A stretch of 64,000 bases of DNA from Microcebus murinus (GCF_040939455.1 NC_134112.1:63753001-63817000); one strand, 5' to 3'; numbered from the stretch's first letter, positions 1 to 11,911 are shown. Notes: generated from the sequence alone by a model not told the origin. Numbers and translations: made by a program.

Positions 1-165
1 GGCATGGTGGTTTGCACCTCTAGTCCTAGCTACTTGGGAGGCTGAGGCAAGAAGAACATTTGAGCCCAGAAGTTTGAATTTGCTGTGAGCTATGATAATG
101 CCACTGCATTCTACCCAGGACAACACAGACTTTGTCTCAAAAACAAACAAAAAACCAAAAAACAA
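1..165 (+). repeat. Alu, right-arm part, cut by window edge
   Basis: The stretch holds the CTACTTGGGAGGCTGAGGCA box, the GAGCTATGATAATGCCACTGCA box and an A-rich tail with CAAA repeats. The left arm lies outside the window. Confidence 0.85.
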
Positions 166-560
166 ATTTGCTTTTGAAAAGAGAACTATTTAGTCCAATG
201 ATTTAATAAATTATTTCTTAGTTGCATAAGAAAGGAATGTTGTATAATCTTTTCCTGACATTTTAAAGAATGAAATAGATTTTATCTTGGTAGAGTTGGT
301 AATCTATGGGATAAGTACGTCTATATGACATTATATGTCATATTTTATATTGTACAACTTGTGGCATAGGACACTGTCAGTTTCCAGTGATGGTTTTTTC
401 TGTCTCTCTTCCCTTTCCACTTGCCCTGATTATCTTTTCTCCTCTCCCTCTTTTCTCTTAGCTTTTTCTCCTTAGAATGTCTGGGGTGTCTGACAAGATA
501 AATCCTCACATTTGTACTCCGGACCAGATGACCTTTCTTTCCTGCTTTTTTTCTCCCCCA
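166..560. other. Unique sequence with pyrimidine tract
   Basis: No repeat or gene recognised. It is AT-rich, then a TC-rich tract at about 400-475 ends in two TTAG steps that resemble a splice acceptor. No donor or convincing reading frame follows, so no exon is called. Confidence 0.4.
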
Positions 561-561
561 G

Positions 562-680
562 AGAAATGAGGTTTTACTGTCTTACCTAGGCTGGCCTCGA
601 ACTCCTAAGCTCAAGCAACCTCTTGCCTCAGCCTCCTGAGTAGCTGGGACTACAGGCATGAGCCACTGTGCCTAGCTAGT
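562..680 (-). repeat. Partial Alu or Alu monomer
   Basis: Reverse-complement Alu boxes are visible: GGCTGGCCTCGAACTCC, then CTCAGCCTCCTGAGTAGCTGG, ending in GAGCCACTGTGCC. Only one arm's worth is present. Confidence 0.75.
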
Positions 681-689
681 ACCAGAGGG

Positions 690-1900
690 CCTTTCTAAGT
701 CCCTTCTAACAGATGATTCTCTCTCTTGGAGAAACTTTCCTAAAAGCTTGCTTTATTTGCCAACCTTCTGAGCAGATGATCTCCCTACAAAGTCATATTT
801 GGGTGGAGAACTAAAGAAATTATCTGAATAATTTAAACAAGTGCTATCTTTCAAAAGCCTGTTTATGCCTCAACAACACCTACAACCATTTACTTGGTAA
901 AGTAAAGGCTACCCAAATACTTCATTCACATTGCTAGTGCTTCACGCATGCACACATAGCCTTTTAGTGGAATTGTTCAAACTATTCACGATCATGGAAT
1001 AAATTCAAGAACATAACAGTAGCTTTTAAGTAGGCTTTGATCAGAAAAAATACCATTTTCAAGAAATAGACAGCGAGTTTGAATAAAATCATAAATTTGG
1101 TTCCTACCGGATACACACTCAGGAGCTTCAGCAACAGTGGACGATTTTGGAGGTAAAGCAGCCCAGTTCTTAGAGACAATGTCCATCCGCTGCATCCACT
1201 TAACAGGCCCTGCCCGCATCCATATGTATATGGATGTCTATATATAGTTTACGTAAGGCAGTGGGCAAATTATCATTCTGTCAGCTTTAATAATTAACTT
1301 TCATTAACTTTTACAACAATGGAAAGACTGCAATGTGGTCTTGACCTTTGAGACTTTGATCAGCAGAAGTGACGATGACAACAGCTTCCTCAAGTTCCTT
1401 GTGAGATTAAACCTCCCGCTGCGCTTGTGTGCAGGTGGATTTCATTGGTTTGCAGAGATTTGCACGGGAGATGTGCACATGAAAGTAAAAAAAATAAACA
1501 AATCTTCGCAAGTGTTATCTCCCTGACATTTTTACCCACCAGTTTAGAGGGGAGCTCCGTGGTGGTGGTTCTTGGCTGCATGACTCGTAGAACTCTCTGG
1601 GGAGTGAAACAGTGGCGTGCAGCTTAACTCCCAGTATGATAAGGGCCCTCATTAGGGACACTCTCTCAGCTCCAGGCAACAGGACTCTGTTTTCGTGCCA
1701 GTTTCTGCCCCCACCAGTGCTCTGCCCAAGAGCAATAGACCCTAGGTTGCTAAAGGCAGTGAATACTTTCAGCTGTCTTCTTATTTAGTCTCTTGGTGTT
1801 TGACCCTGGAAACTACTCTTCCTTGAAATGTCTTGTTTTTAAAACGTTAAAAAATTTTAATTTTTTAACATACTTTTCCTCTTGTTTGCCAACTCTTCCT
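690..1900. other. Unique sequence, no gene supported
   Basis: About 1.2 kb without a recognised repeat. Short open frames of 63-76 codons overlap in several frames on both strands around 990-1630. They lack splice sites that would join them into a gene and resemble no protein I know. Confidence 0.4.
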
Positions 1901-2990
1901 CTATCTAACTCTTTCTCTGGCATTCCCCAGGGTTCTGTTCTGGACTCCCTTTTCCTCTCTTTCTACCCTCTAAGCGTCTCACGGCTCCCAGCCATGTACA
2001 GATTTCCAGCTCTGGCCTTCTAGATCCACATGTTTAACTGCCCACTCAGCATCTCTGTGTGGATGCCTCGTAGGCATCTCAAACGTGGCGCATCCCAAAT
2101 CCGCCCCAAATCTAGGCTTCCCCATGTCGGTAGAGAATACTCCTCTTTACTCAAGGCAGACACCTGGGAACCGCCTGAGACACTTCCTCTTGCTGACATC
2201 CTGCCTACCAGCAGCCAATCCGTCACCAGGTCCCACTGAGTCTGCCTCCAAAATACACACAAAGCCATCGCTTTCCTTCCTCTCACCCTCACTTCCCTCA
2301 CCTGGGCCACTGCCATCTCTCACAGGTGCCTCCCTTCCACTGCCATCTCTCACAGCCCCCCCCCTTGCACCTCTTGCTTCCTCTTGATGTCCTCCCAGGC
2401 TCTTTGCCACCCAATAGCTGGAATGACTTTTTTATGCTAGTCATCTTTGTGGTGCTAACAGCTCTACTTGGGATACAAGCTTACAAGGCTTCCAAAGTCT
2501 CGCCCTGTCTCCCCTGCCCATCTCCCCAGCCTCAGCTGGCCCTACTTTCACCTTTGCTTTCCCCACTCCCGCCACAGGGGCTTCTTTTTGTCCCCCGAGT
2601 CTGGCAGCACCTTGCAGAGATCCTGTCCTCTTCCTAAACGCATTTCTCCCTCCCTGTCTTTCTGGCTCTCACTTAGCTTCGATGCCACTTCTTCGGAGAG
2701 AACCTCTTTGACTTCCCAATCTCAGTGAGCCCTTCTTGTGGTATTCTCTCATAGCAGCCTCTACTTTTTTTTTTTTTAATCCCTTGGTCAATTTGCATGT
2801 ACCCTTTTTTTTTTTAAAAAAAAAAAACATAGCATAATTTAAAAATACACAATTATTTACTTTGGTAATGTTTGGCTTCCTCATTAGAATGAAAGCTCCA
2901 TGCAGACAAGGACCTTGACTGTCTTATTCACTGTATCTCCAGTATCTAGAATGAAATCATCACAGAACAGCCACTCAATAAATATTGGTT
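1900..2990 (+). repeat. L2 LINE, 3' part
   Basis: The order matches an L2 3' end: the GGGTTCTGTTCTGGACTC block, GATGCCTCGTAGGCATCTCAA, the Pro/Ser-rich C-terminal ORF region, the TTTGACTTCCC block, then GAAAGCTCCATGCAGACAAGG and the terminal CTCAATAAATATTGGTTGAATG. It is heavily decayed, and the open frames here (up to 103 codons) are chance survivals. Simple T and A runs at 2766-2827 interrupt it. Confidence 0.85.
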
Positions 2991-3164
2991 GAATGATAGT
3001 TAGATAAACTATATTTGATATAACACAGCTCCAAAAGAATTTGGACAGGTACTAGAGTTTGTTCTAAATTAATCTAACCTGTGTTTTTTAATCTGATTCA
3101 CACATGTACTAACTGTATAATTGAATTAGCTGTGGTGTCATTTATTTCATGCTTTTATTAATAA

Positions 3165-3357
3165 TAGTTAATTTTAATTTAGCATATACTATGGGCCAGG
3201 AACTGTGCAGTGTATTTTGCTGGGTTTATCCCACTTAATCCTTACAAGAATCACATACAGCATAGTGTTTTTATTACTTTTACAAATGAACATATTAAAA
3301 TCTGCTCTAAGTGATAGAGCCAATTAGGACCTAGGAAGCCTAACTTTAATTATAATG
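3165..3357 (-). repeat. MIR SINE
   Basis: The sequence reads as reverse-complement MIR: ACTATGGGCCAGGAACTGTGC, then a CACTTAATCCTTACAAGAATC core, then a part matching the tRNA-related end. Confidence 0.75.
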
Positions 3358-3360
3358 TCT

Positions 3361-3660
3361 TTTTTTTTTTTTTTTTTTTTTTTTTTGAGACAGGGACTTG
3401 CTCTATTGCCTGAGCCAGAGTGCAGTGGCGTCATAGTTCACAGCAACCTCAAACTCCTGGGCTCAGGTGATCCTCCTGCCTCAGCCTCCTGAGTAGCTGG
3501 GACTACAGGTTCCCACACCTGGCTAAATTTTCTATTTTTTTGTGGAGATGGGGTCTTGCTTTTGCTCAGGCTGGTCTCACACTCCTGAGCTCAAGCGATT
3601 CTCCCAACTCAGCCTCCCAAAGCGCTGGGATTATAGGTGTTAGCTACTGTGCACGGGCTT
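3361..3660 (-). repeat. Alu, full length
   Basis: A T26 run (the tail of a minus-strand copy) precedes GAGACAGGGACTTGCTCTATTGCC. Both arms follow, ending in CCAAAGCGCTGGGATTATAGG. The linker is of the general AluJ type. Confidence 0.9.
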
Positions 3661-3834
3661 AATGGCCATGTCTTTAATTACCACATAATACTGCTTTTGA
3701 TTATTTTAACAAATGTACAGCACATTTATTCAGAACCACTGGACATTGATTAAATTGTGTGTTTAGGATTGGTTGCTGAAAGAACTGGAGAATATTTCAC
3801 ATTAAAGGTAGAGTCTCAGAACAATTGATCAGAT

Positions 3835-4257
3835 TAAAAATGATTTATCTTAGAACAAATAAGAGAGCAAGATTGATGGACATAAGCTGAACAAAGACAA
3901 TTTAATAACATTCCTATATACTAACAATAACCAAATAGTAAATGTAATAGAAAGATACTATTGGCAATAGCAACAAAAGCTGCAAAGGAGCAGGAATTAT
4001 GTATATAGTAGGAATAAAGATACGTAAATTTTTGGAGAAATTTGTAGAACATCATTAAGGGATCGAAAAATCCCTAAGAAAATTATAAAGACATATATCT
4101 TCATGGATGTGAAGGCTCAATAACATAAAGATGGTTTCTTCAAATTAATCTATTACTTAAATACTATTACAATTAAAATCTACAAGTTTATTTTTTTCCT
4201 ATAGAACCAGACAAATGTGTCCTAAAACTTGTATGGGAGTACAACGGGGCACAAAAG
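3835..4257 (+). repeat. Old L1, ORF2 3' portion (segment 1)
   Basis: Decayed L1 ORF2 DNA is seen, including the ACATTCCTATATACTAACAATAACCAA block and the later CCTAAAACTTGTATGGGAGTACAA block. It continues after the insertions that follow; the whole old L1 spans about 3835-5950. Confidence 0.75.
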
Positions 4258-4640
4258 TCAAGATAATTGTTTTTATTGGTACATCATAGTTATACATATT
4301 TATGAGGTTCATGTGATTTTGTGATACATACATACATTACATAATGATCAAATCAGGGTAAATATGATCCATCACCTCCAACATTTGTTTGTGTTGGGAG
4401 CATTCCAAATCTTCTCTTTGAGCTGTTTTGAAATGTACAATAAATTGTTGTTAACTACAATCAGCCTACTATGCTATCAAACACTAGAACTATTTCTTCT
4501 AATTGTATGTTTGTATCCATTAACCAACTTCCCTCCATAACCTCTCCCACCTCCCTTTCTCACCCTCTGATAACCATCATTCTACTCTGCACCTCCATGA
4601 AACCCACTTGTTAGCTCCCACATAGGAGTCCACAACTTTG
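4258..4640 (-). repeat. L1 3' end nested in an older L1
   Basis: TTGGTACATCATAGTTATACAT, ATAATGATCAAATCAGGGTAA and the CCACCTCCCTTTCTC block are the reverse complement of an L1 3' UTR. The plus-strand L1 resumes after it, so this copy inserted later. Confidence 0.75.
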
Positions 4641-4780
4641 AAGAAGAAAAAAATGGAGAGACCAGATAGCTTGACTTATGATCAAGCTATAATAATTACA
4701 ACAGTGCTGTTTGTGCTGTGGGAGATAAATATACCAAAGTAACAGATCAGAAGGCCCAGAAACATATTTTGAAACTTGAG
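4641..4780 (+). repeat. Old L1, ORF2 portion (segment 2)
   Basis: The GACTTATGATCAAGCTATAATAA block continues the same L1 ORF2 region as segment 1. Confidence 0.65.
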
Positions 4781-4781
4781 G

Positions 4782-5064
4782 CTAGATTTGGTGGCTCACA
4801 CCTGTAGTTTCAGCACTTTGGGAGACCTATGTGGGAGGATTGCTTGAGGCCAGGGGTTCAAGACCAGCCTGGGCAACATAGAAAGACCCCATCTCTACAA
4901 AAAATAAAAATAAAAAACTAGTCAAGTACAATAGCTTATATCTGTAGTCCTAGCTACTTGGGAGCCTGAGACAGGAGGATTGCCGGGGCACAGAAACTTG
5001 AGGGTACAGTGCACTATGATCTGCCACTGCAGCCTGGGTGACACTCTATCTCAAAAAAAAAGAA
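4782..5064 (+). repeat. Alu, full length
   Basis: GTGGCTCACACCTGTAGTTTCAGCACTTTGGGAG opens the left arm. The linker is A-rich and the right arm is degraded; the tail is A9-GAAAC. It lies inside the old L1. Confidence 0.85.
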
Positions 5065-5500
5065 ACTTCATATATGATAGAGGTTACATGGATGGCAGTA
5101 GGGAAAGGATGGAATATTCAATAAATGGTGCTGAAACAACTGGCTGTCCATGTAGATCAAATAAAATGTAGGTCTCTATTTCACATCAGGCACACAAAAA
5201 TTTTTTCCAGTTGACTAAAGACTTAAATATAAAAACAAAATTTTAAACTTTTGGAAGAAAAAAAGACCATTATAGCCTTGGAATAAAAATATTACTTAAG
5301 TCCCAAAAATGTTCACATAATAAAGGAAAAGATTGATAAATTCAACTTTATTAAAATTAAAACATGAAAGACACTGTAACAAAAGTGAAGATAAGCTCCA
5401 GACTAGGGAAAATATTTACCCAATTAAGCCATACAAAGGATTAATATCCAGAAGATATAAAGAACTCCTACAAATCAATAACACAGAAGGCAAAATTCAC
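5065..5500 (+). repeat. Old L1, ORF2 portion (segment 3)
   Basis: CAATAAATGGTGCTGAAACAACTGG and AGGATTAATATCCAGAAGATATAAAGAACTCCTACAAATCAATAA are classic L1 ORF2 3' blocks. The frame is broken throughout. Confidence 0.85.
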
Positions 5501-5859
<359 letters not shown>

Positions 5860-5950
5860 CAATTTAACATATGAAAAGACGTTCAAGTTCACTAGTAATC
5901 AGGGAAAAGTAATATAAAACCACAATGTCACACCGGTCAGCTGTGCAGCG
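5860..5950 (+). repeat. Old L1, ORF2 portion (segment 4)
   Basis: CATATGAAAAGACGTTCAAGTTCACTAGTAATCAGGGAAA is an L1 ORF2 block that resumes directly after the Alu duplication. Confidence 0.8.
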
Positions 5951-6377
5951 GTAACTACCTTTGGTGGGTCTTAAAGCTTATGCCATATATGGATCTCTGT
6001 TTAAGAAAAAAGAATATAAAATTTCAAACCTAAAATTAGTTACAGGGCCTTTGAAGAGGCCCATGCAAATGAAGGGTCCCGAAGCTTAAACTTCACGGTA
6101 AATCTGCTTTTGTCTACCAGATGGTAAATGCAGGTAAATGAAATGTGGGGAAATATCGAGTGTCATAGAGGATGGGGAGCAACAGAAACTCTTATTTGAG
6201 TGTAAATTAGGGCAGTCATTTCCAAGAGCAGCACAGCACTATCTTGTCAAGTTGAAGATACATATCTTCTAAGACCTGGCAAATCTAGTCCAAATATGTA
6301 TCCTTAAGAAATGTTGACATAGTGTTTGAGAATCCACCTCACAGCAAAAAAAAACCTCAAAACCCAGAAACTATTCT
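5951..6377. other. Unassigned sequence, perhaps L1-derived at the end
   Basis: The stretch at 6200-6350 resembles the L1 'isolated marker' region, with a CCTTAAGAAATGTTG-like step. The part at 6030-6110 is unrecognised. No gene is seen. Confidence 0.35.
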
Positions 6378-8352
6378 AATGTTCATTTTTTTAATTCATA
6401 TTATGGGGCTACAGATATTATTAGGGTTACATATCTTGCCCCTAACCCTAACCCTCCCCCACCCCCCAGTGCCAGAGCTTCTAGCGTGTCCAGCCTCCAG
6501 GTGGTGTGCACCGAATCCACTGTGTAAATACATACCCTTCCCCTCCTCCCTCCTTCCCCCTGCCCACTTCCCGATTACATATTTTTTTCCCCTAGACATT
6601 TTGGTTACAATGTATAGCTTTACCTTTCCCTAAAAAGTGATAGAGGTAATCCCCCCCAATGCTCGTTACTTCCTTAAGATGTGGGTCTCCCCCCCAAATC
6701 CCTGTTGAACACTACCGTTTTTTGAGCACCATAGTTTTAGTCAGTCAGTACCAATTTGATGGCGAGTAGATGTGTAGCCCATTTTCCAGATCTTGTGTCA
6801 TCTCGCTTTAAACTTAATCCAGGATAGCATAAAAGGTGCTAGCTCACTGTCATTTATTGGGATTGAGCAATATTCCATTGTGAGCATATACCACATTTTA
6901 GTTATCCACTCATGAACTGACAGGCACTTAGGTAGTTTCCATGCCCTTGCAATAGTGAATTGTGCTGCCATAAACATTTGGGTGCAGATGTCTTTATAAT
7001 ACACTTATGTTCTTTTGGGTAGATGCCCAACAATGCTATTGCTGGGTCGAATGGTATTTCTATTTCTAGCTGTTTGAGATATCTTCAAATTCTTTTCCAC
7101 AAAGGTTGCACTAATTTGCAGTTCCACCAGCAGTGTAAGAGTGTTCCTGTCTCTCTGCATCCTCGCCAGCATTTGTTTTGGGATTTCTTGATTCAGGCCA
7201 TTCTCACTGGGGTTAGGTGGTATCTCATTGTGGTTTTGATTTGCATTTCTCTAATGATTAGAGATGTTGAAAATTTTTTCATATTTTTGCAGGCCATTAT
7301 TCTGTCTTCTTTGGAGAAGTTTCTGTTCATTTCCATTGCCCATTTCTTGATGGGGTTGTTTGGTTTTTTCTTGTTTATTCTTTTAAGTTCTACGTAGATT
7401 CTTGTTATTAGACCTTTATCAGAAGTGTAGAAAGCAAATATTTTCTCCCACTCTGTGGGTTGTCTATTTGCTCTAATGATCGTTTCCTTGGCAGTGAAGA
7501 AACTTTTTAATTTGATCAGATCCCATTTGTTTATTTTTGATGCGGTGGTAATTGCTTGGGGGTCTTCCTCATGAATTCTTTGCCTAGACCAATATCTGAT
7601 AGGGTTTTCCCAACATCTTCTTCTAGGATTCTTAAAGTTTCATGCCTCGGGTTTAGATCTGCTATCCATCTTGAGTGAATTTTTGTGAGAGGTGAGAGGT
7701 TGGGATCCTGATTCGCTCTTCTGCATGTTGTTAACCAGTTTTTCCAGTACCATTTATTGAAGACAGAATCTTTTCCCCAAAGTATATTTTTGTCTGCTTT
7801 ATCAAAGATTAGGTTACCGTATACAGATGGTTTCATCTCTGGAACCTCAGTTCTATTCCAGATATTGATGCTTCTGTTCTTGTGCCAATATCAGGTAGAT
7901 TTAACTACTATTGCTTTATAGTACAGTTTGAAGTCAGGAAGACTGATGCCTCCCAGTTTGTTCTTTTTACTTAAGATTGCTTTGGCTATTCATGGTTTTC
8001 TCTGGTTCCATACAAAGTGAAGAATTATTTTTTCTAGATCTGTTAAGAATGCTGGTGGTATTTTGATGGGATTGCATTGATTCTGTAGATCACCGTAGGT
8101 AATATTGACATTTTAACAATATTGATTCTACCAATCCGTGAACATGGTAGATTTTTCCATCTGTTTAAATCATCTGCAATTTCTTTTTTTAGTGTTTCAT
8201 AGTCCTCCTTGTATAAATCTTTCATATCTCTTGTTAAGTATATTCCTAGGTATTTAATTTTCTTTGGGGCTATAGTAAAGGGTATTGCATTTTTGATTTG
8301 AGTTTCTGCTTGATGGTTCTTGGCATATATGAATGCTTCTGAAATGTTCATT
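6378..8352 (-). repeat. 5'-truncated L1 with probable 10-bp duplication
   Basis: The L1 3' end lies at about 6388, with its tail as a short T run, and the element reads leftward from about 8342. AATGTTCATT occurs at 6378-6387 and again at 8343-8352, consistent with a target-site duplication. About 1.95 kb is present: the 3' UTR with a C-rich block at 6437-6470, and the C-terminal third of ORF2. Confidence 0.85.
7531..8351 (-). pseudogene. L1 ORF2 C-terminal fragment, broken
   Basis: This is a remnant of the L1 ORF2 protein, the endonuclease and reverse transcriptase that drives LINE-1 retroposition. Only the part after the reverse transcriptase core survives. Reading leftward, a 102-codon open stretch (8351-8043) holds the [17 protein letters not shown] and [18 protein letters not shown] motifs. 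After stops and shifts, a 101-codon stretch (7836-7531) holds FNKWYWKNW and the [14 protein letters not shown] block. The endonuclease domain and the FADD catalytic box are absent through 5' truncation. The copy cannot move by itself. Confidence 0.88.
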
Positions 8353-8555
8353 AATAGAGTGTATAGTTGAAGAAATCATAAATCATGCTTTGTATAAAAT
8401 GGAATTCCATATAATTATTAAAATTAATGTATTAAAGATTCATATAACAACATGAGCTCATCTCACAAACAAATCAAGTGGAAAAACAAATTATTAAAGA
8501 ATAAATGCAATATAATTCTGATTATAGAAAGTTTAAAAACATACAGAAGCTGGAT

Positions 8556-8798
8556 CATATGGCAGTTCTATTTTTTACTTTTTGAGGAGTTTCTGTACTG
8601 TTTTCTATAATAGCTATACCAATTTAAATAATTTCTATACCAAATTTATAACAGTCTCACTCTGGGTATATATCCAGAGGAAATGAAGTGAGTATGTTGA
8701 AGAAATATCTGCATTCCCATGTTCATTGCAGCATTATTCACAATAGCCAAGATATGAAAACAATCTAAGTGTCCATTGATATGTGATATTAATATATT
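8556..8798 (+). repeat. Old L1 3' region (segment 1)
   Basis: AAGCTGGATCATATGGCAGTTC and the later GCATTATTCACAATAGCCAAGATATG are L1 ORF2/3' blocks. An Alu interrupts the element. Confidence 0.8.
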
Positions 8799-9118
8799 GG
8801 CCAGGTGCAGTGGCCAATATTATGTCTGTAATCCTAGCACTTTGGGAAGCCAAGGCAGAAGGATTGCTCGAGGCTAGTAGTTCAAGGCCAGCCTGGGCAA
8901 CATAGCAAGACCCCATTCTACAATACAAACAAACAAAAACCAGCTAGGCTTGGTGGCTCATGCTACTTGGGAGGCTGAGGCAGAGGATCGAGTGAGCACC
9001 AGGGTTTGAGGTTGCAGTGAGCTATGATCCCACCACTGCAATACAGCCTGGATGACAAGAGTAAGAACTTGTCTCTAAAAATAAAGAAGAAAAAGAAAGA
9101 AGAAAGAAAGAAAAAAAG
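8799..9118 (+). repeat. Alu, diverged
   Basis: GGCCAGGTGCAGTGGCC opens the element, with CCTAGCACTTTGGGAAGCC, a CAAACAAAC-type linker and a right arm ending in an AAGAAAGAAAG tail. It sits inside an L1. Confidence 0.88.
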
Positions 9119-9600
9119 AGGTGTACATGCACAACAGAATATTATTCATCCATGAACAAAGAAGGAATCTTGTCATTTGCAACAACACAAATGAACTTGG
9201 AGGACATTATGCTAACTGAAATAAGCAGACACAAAGACAAATACTGTATGATATCACTTTTATGTGGAATGTAAAAATGTTAAACTCATAAAAACAGTAG
9301 AATGGTGGTTGCCAAGGGCTCAGGGATACAAACTTTCGGTTATAAGATGAATAAGTTCTGGTTACCTATTTATTGTACCCCATGGTGACCACAGTTAATT
9401 ATACTGTATTGTATACTTGAAACTTGCTAAAAGAGTAGATCTTAAGTGATCTCACCTCATGTGCACACAAAAAAGGTAACTATGTTTGGTGATGGATGTG
9501 TTCATCAGCTTGATTGTGGTAATAATTTTACAATATGTACATATATCAAATCATGTGATATGCTTTAAATATATACAATTTTTATCAGAAAGAGATACAT
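9119..9600 (+). repeat. Old L1 3' end (segment 2)
   Basis: ACAACAGAATATTATTCATCCATGAA, AACTTGGAGGACATTATGCTAA and a 3' UTR region with TTGATTGTGGTAATAATTTTACAA identify an L1M-type 3' end continuing from before the Alu. Confidence 0.85.
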
Positions 9601-9848
9601 GAAGAGTTTCTATTTTTGTTCTAATAAGTTTTAAAAAATAAAAACATGCAAAAATTGCTTATGATCTACAGAGCTATAGCAAAAGTATATTTAAAAAACA
9701 ATAGAATGACAAATAAGAAATTAAGGTAGTGGTTACCTCTGTGGAGAGAGGGAAGAAATTTACTGGGAGGACTATGAAGGGGGTTTCAACTGTGTCTGTA
9801 ATATTTTATTTCGTTGTCTTACTGCAGATTTTTAAAAAACTTGAGGTA
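9601..9848 (+). repeat. Probable old L1/HAL1 piece
   Basis: GTGGTTACCTCTGTGGAGAG followed by an AT-rich end ATTTTTAAAAAACTTG fits old L1-like 3' sequence. The family assignment is weak. Confidence 0.4.
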
Positions 9849-10303
9849 TGTATTAATTTCTCAGGGTTGCCATAACAAAGTACCACAAGCTGCTGGGCTT
9901 AAAACAATAGAAATTTATTCTCCCATAGTTTCAGAGGCCAGCAATCTGAATCAAGGTGTCAGCAGGACCATGTCCCTGTGAGACGCTGGGTAGAATCCCT
10001 TCTTGCCTGTGTCTAGTTTCTGGGGACGGCTGTCATCCCTGGTGTTCCTTGTCTTACAACTTCATCATTGCTCCAGTCTCTGCCTTGATCGTCACATGAT
10101 GTCCTCACGGTACATCTCTAGTCTTCTCCCCTTCTTAGAAGGACATCAGTCACTTTGGATTAAGGGTCCATCCTACTCTAATGTGATCTCATCTTAACTA
10201 ACTATATCTGGAATGATCCTTATTTCCAAATAAAGTATTTCTGAAGTACTGGGCATTAAGACTTCAACATATCTTTTGAGGGGGCACAATTCAGTCTATA
10301 ATG
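9849..10303 (-). repeat. MLT1-type MaLR LTR
   Basis: Read on the plus strand it is the reverse of an MLT1 LTR: TGTATTAATTTCTCAGGGTTGCC, AACAATAGAAATTTATTCTC and AATCAAGGTGTCAGCAGG, closing with ACTTCAACATATCTTTTGAGGGGGCACAATTCAG. Confidence 0.85.
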
Positions 10304-10388
10304 AGGTATAATTTACATGCAGTGAAATATACAGATGTTGAAGGTATTAATACATTTTGATGAGTTTTGAGAAATGCCTATACCTACG
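10304..10388 (-). repeat. Old L1 3' piece left of an MLT1
   Basis: TAATTTACATGCAGTGAAATATACAG and TTTTGATGAGTTTTGAGAAATGCC are old L1 3' UTR blocks in reverse. The element resumes at 10880. Confidence 0.7.
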
Positions 10389-10879
10389 TGTATTAGTTTC
10401 CTATTGATTCTGTAACAAATGACCACAAACTTAGTAACTTAAAACAATACAGATTTGTTGTTTTACACTTCTGTAGATCAGAAGTCTGACATGGGTCTTT
10501 CTGGGCTAAAATAAAAATGTTGACAGGGCTGTGTTCTTTCTGGGGCCTCTGGAGGAGATGCTATTTCCTTGCCTTTTCTGATTTCTAGAGACCACCCACA
10601 TTCCTTGGCTCATGACTCCTTTCCATCTTCCACGTCAGCAGTGTTACACCCTTCTGCCTTTTTTCCTGCTGCCATTCTCTCTGACCACAGCTGGGGAAAG
10701 GTTCTCTGCTTTTAAGGGCTCATGTGATTAGATTCAGCCCACCCAGATAATCTCCCCATCTCAAGGTCCTTAACCTTAATCACATCTGCAAAGTACTTTT
10801 TTTGCCATATAAGGTAACAGATTCTCAGGTTTGGAGTATTAGGATGTGGACATCTTTCGGGGCCCTTCTGCCTACATCA
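10389..10879 (-). repeat. MLT1-type LTR nested in an old L1
   Basis: Reverse MLT1: TGTATTAGTTTCC at one end and GGACATCTTTCGGGGCCCTTCTGCCTACATCA at the other, the mirror of the usual TG...GGCAGAA...GGCCCC...GATGTCC start. Old L1 sequence lies on both sides. Confidence 0.85.
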
Positions 10880-11480
10880 TGTAACACCCCCCCCAAAGTA
10901 GAGAACATTTTCACCCCTGCAACCCCCCAAAATTCCTTCATGCCTCTTCTCAGGTGATCCCAGACAATCCCCAGGCAACCTCTGTTCTGATTTCTATCAT
11001 CTTTCAGCAGTTCGGTCTGTTCTAGAACTTCATATAAATGGGACAGTATGTTCCCTTTTGTGTCTGACTGTTGTCTCATAGCATAATATTTTCAAGGTTC
11101 ATCTATACTGTTATGTGTATCAGTCACCTGTTTTTTTTTAATTGTTGAATAGTATTCCATCGTATGAATATGCCAAAATAGATTTATCTGTTCTCTTGTT
11201 AATGAGCATTTGGATTGTTTCCAGTTTAGAGCCATTATGCATTTTCTTGTACAAGTCTTTTGTGGACACATGTTTTAATTTCTCCTGGGTCTTGAGTGAA
11301 TCACTAGGTCATAGGATAGAAATATGTTTAGCTTTATATGAAACTGCCAAATAGCTTTTGAGAGGTGGTTTTGCCGATTTAAATTCCCACCATTAATGTC
11401 TGAGAATTCTAGCTGCCCTCATCCTTGCTGTCGTTTGTTACTATAGGTCTTTCCAGTTTTAGTCATCATGGTGAGTGTTT
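10880..11480 (-). repeat. Old L1 3' region (continued)
   Basis: CCAGACAATCCCCAGGCAACC, TTGTCTCATAGCATAATATTTTCAAGG, GAATAGTATTCCATCGTATG and GAGCATTTGGATTGTTTCC are reverse L1M blocks. Confidence 0.85.
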
Positions 11481-11911
11481 CTTTTATTTTTACTTTTTTT
11501 TTAAAAGAAGCAAAAAACTTCCTCAAACACCCAAAAAAGGCATATTTCTTAAAAGACGAGTCCAAATTTCATGTAGTTAAAGCTTTGGTGAATAAACTAT
11601 TTTTAATGCCATAGTGTGATAACTTAGAAGCACACTTAAATTAATAATTTAACAGTTGAGCCTTAATGTAACAAATGTATTGATTTACTCATATATCCTA
11701 GCAAGCAAATCTTTTTCTAGCTTGTAAATTTTATTCTTGCAATTGACATGATGACTTAAATACTTCTCTTGGTTTCTTACCATTCTCCCACCTTGCGAAG
11801 ACAGACTGAGTTTTATTTATTTATTTTTCCACCCTGAGTTGGAAAAATCCACAGTGCTTGGCATATAGCCAGAGTTCAGTAAGGCTGTTGAGTCAATAAA
11901 CAAATAAGTGT
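11481..11911. other. Unique AT-rich sequence
   Basis: No repeat or gene recognised, apart from a possible degraded LINE end near 11840-11890 (GCTTGGCATATAGCCAGAGTTCAG). Confidence 0.4.

Noticed and set aside
440..560. Possible exon after a pyrimidine tract and AG at about 473
   Set aside because: The short frame after the acceptor-like site ends within about 25 codons with no donor; an Alu piece follows directly.
992..1219. 75-codon minus-strand frame in unique DNA
   Set aside because: No known motif, no splice context and a competing frame in the same place.
2020..2410. Overlapping 70-100 codon frames on both strands
   Set aside because: They lie in L2 sequence of low stop density; the products match only the L2 region, not a host gene.
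6437..6458. Telomere-like CCCTAACCCTAACCCT run
   Set aside because: Fewer than three full units, located inside the C-rich 3' UTR of an L1; not an interstitial telomere.
7023..7397. 124-codon plus-strand frame
   Set aside because: It is the antisense of L1 ORF2/3' sequence. The L1 reads on the minus strand.
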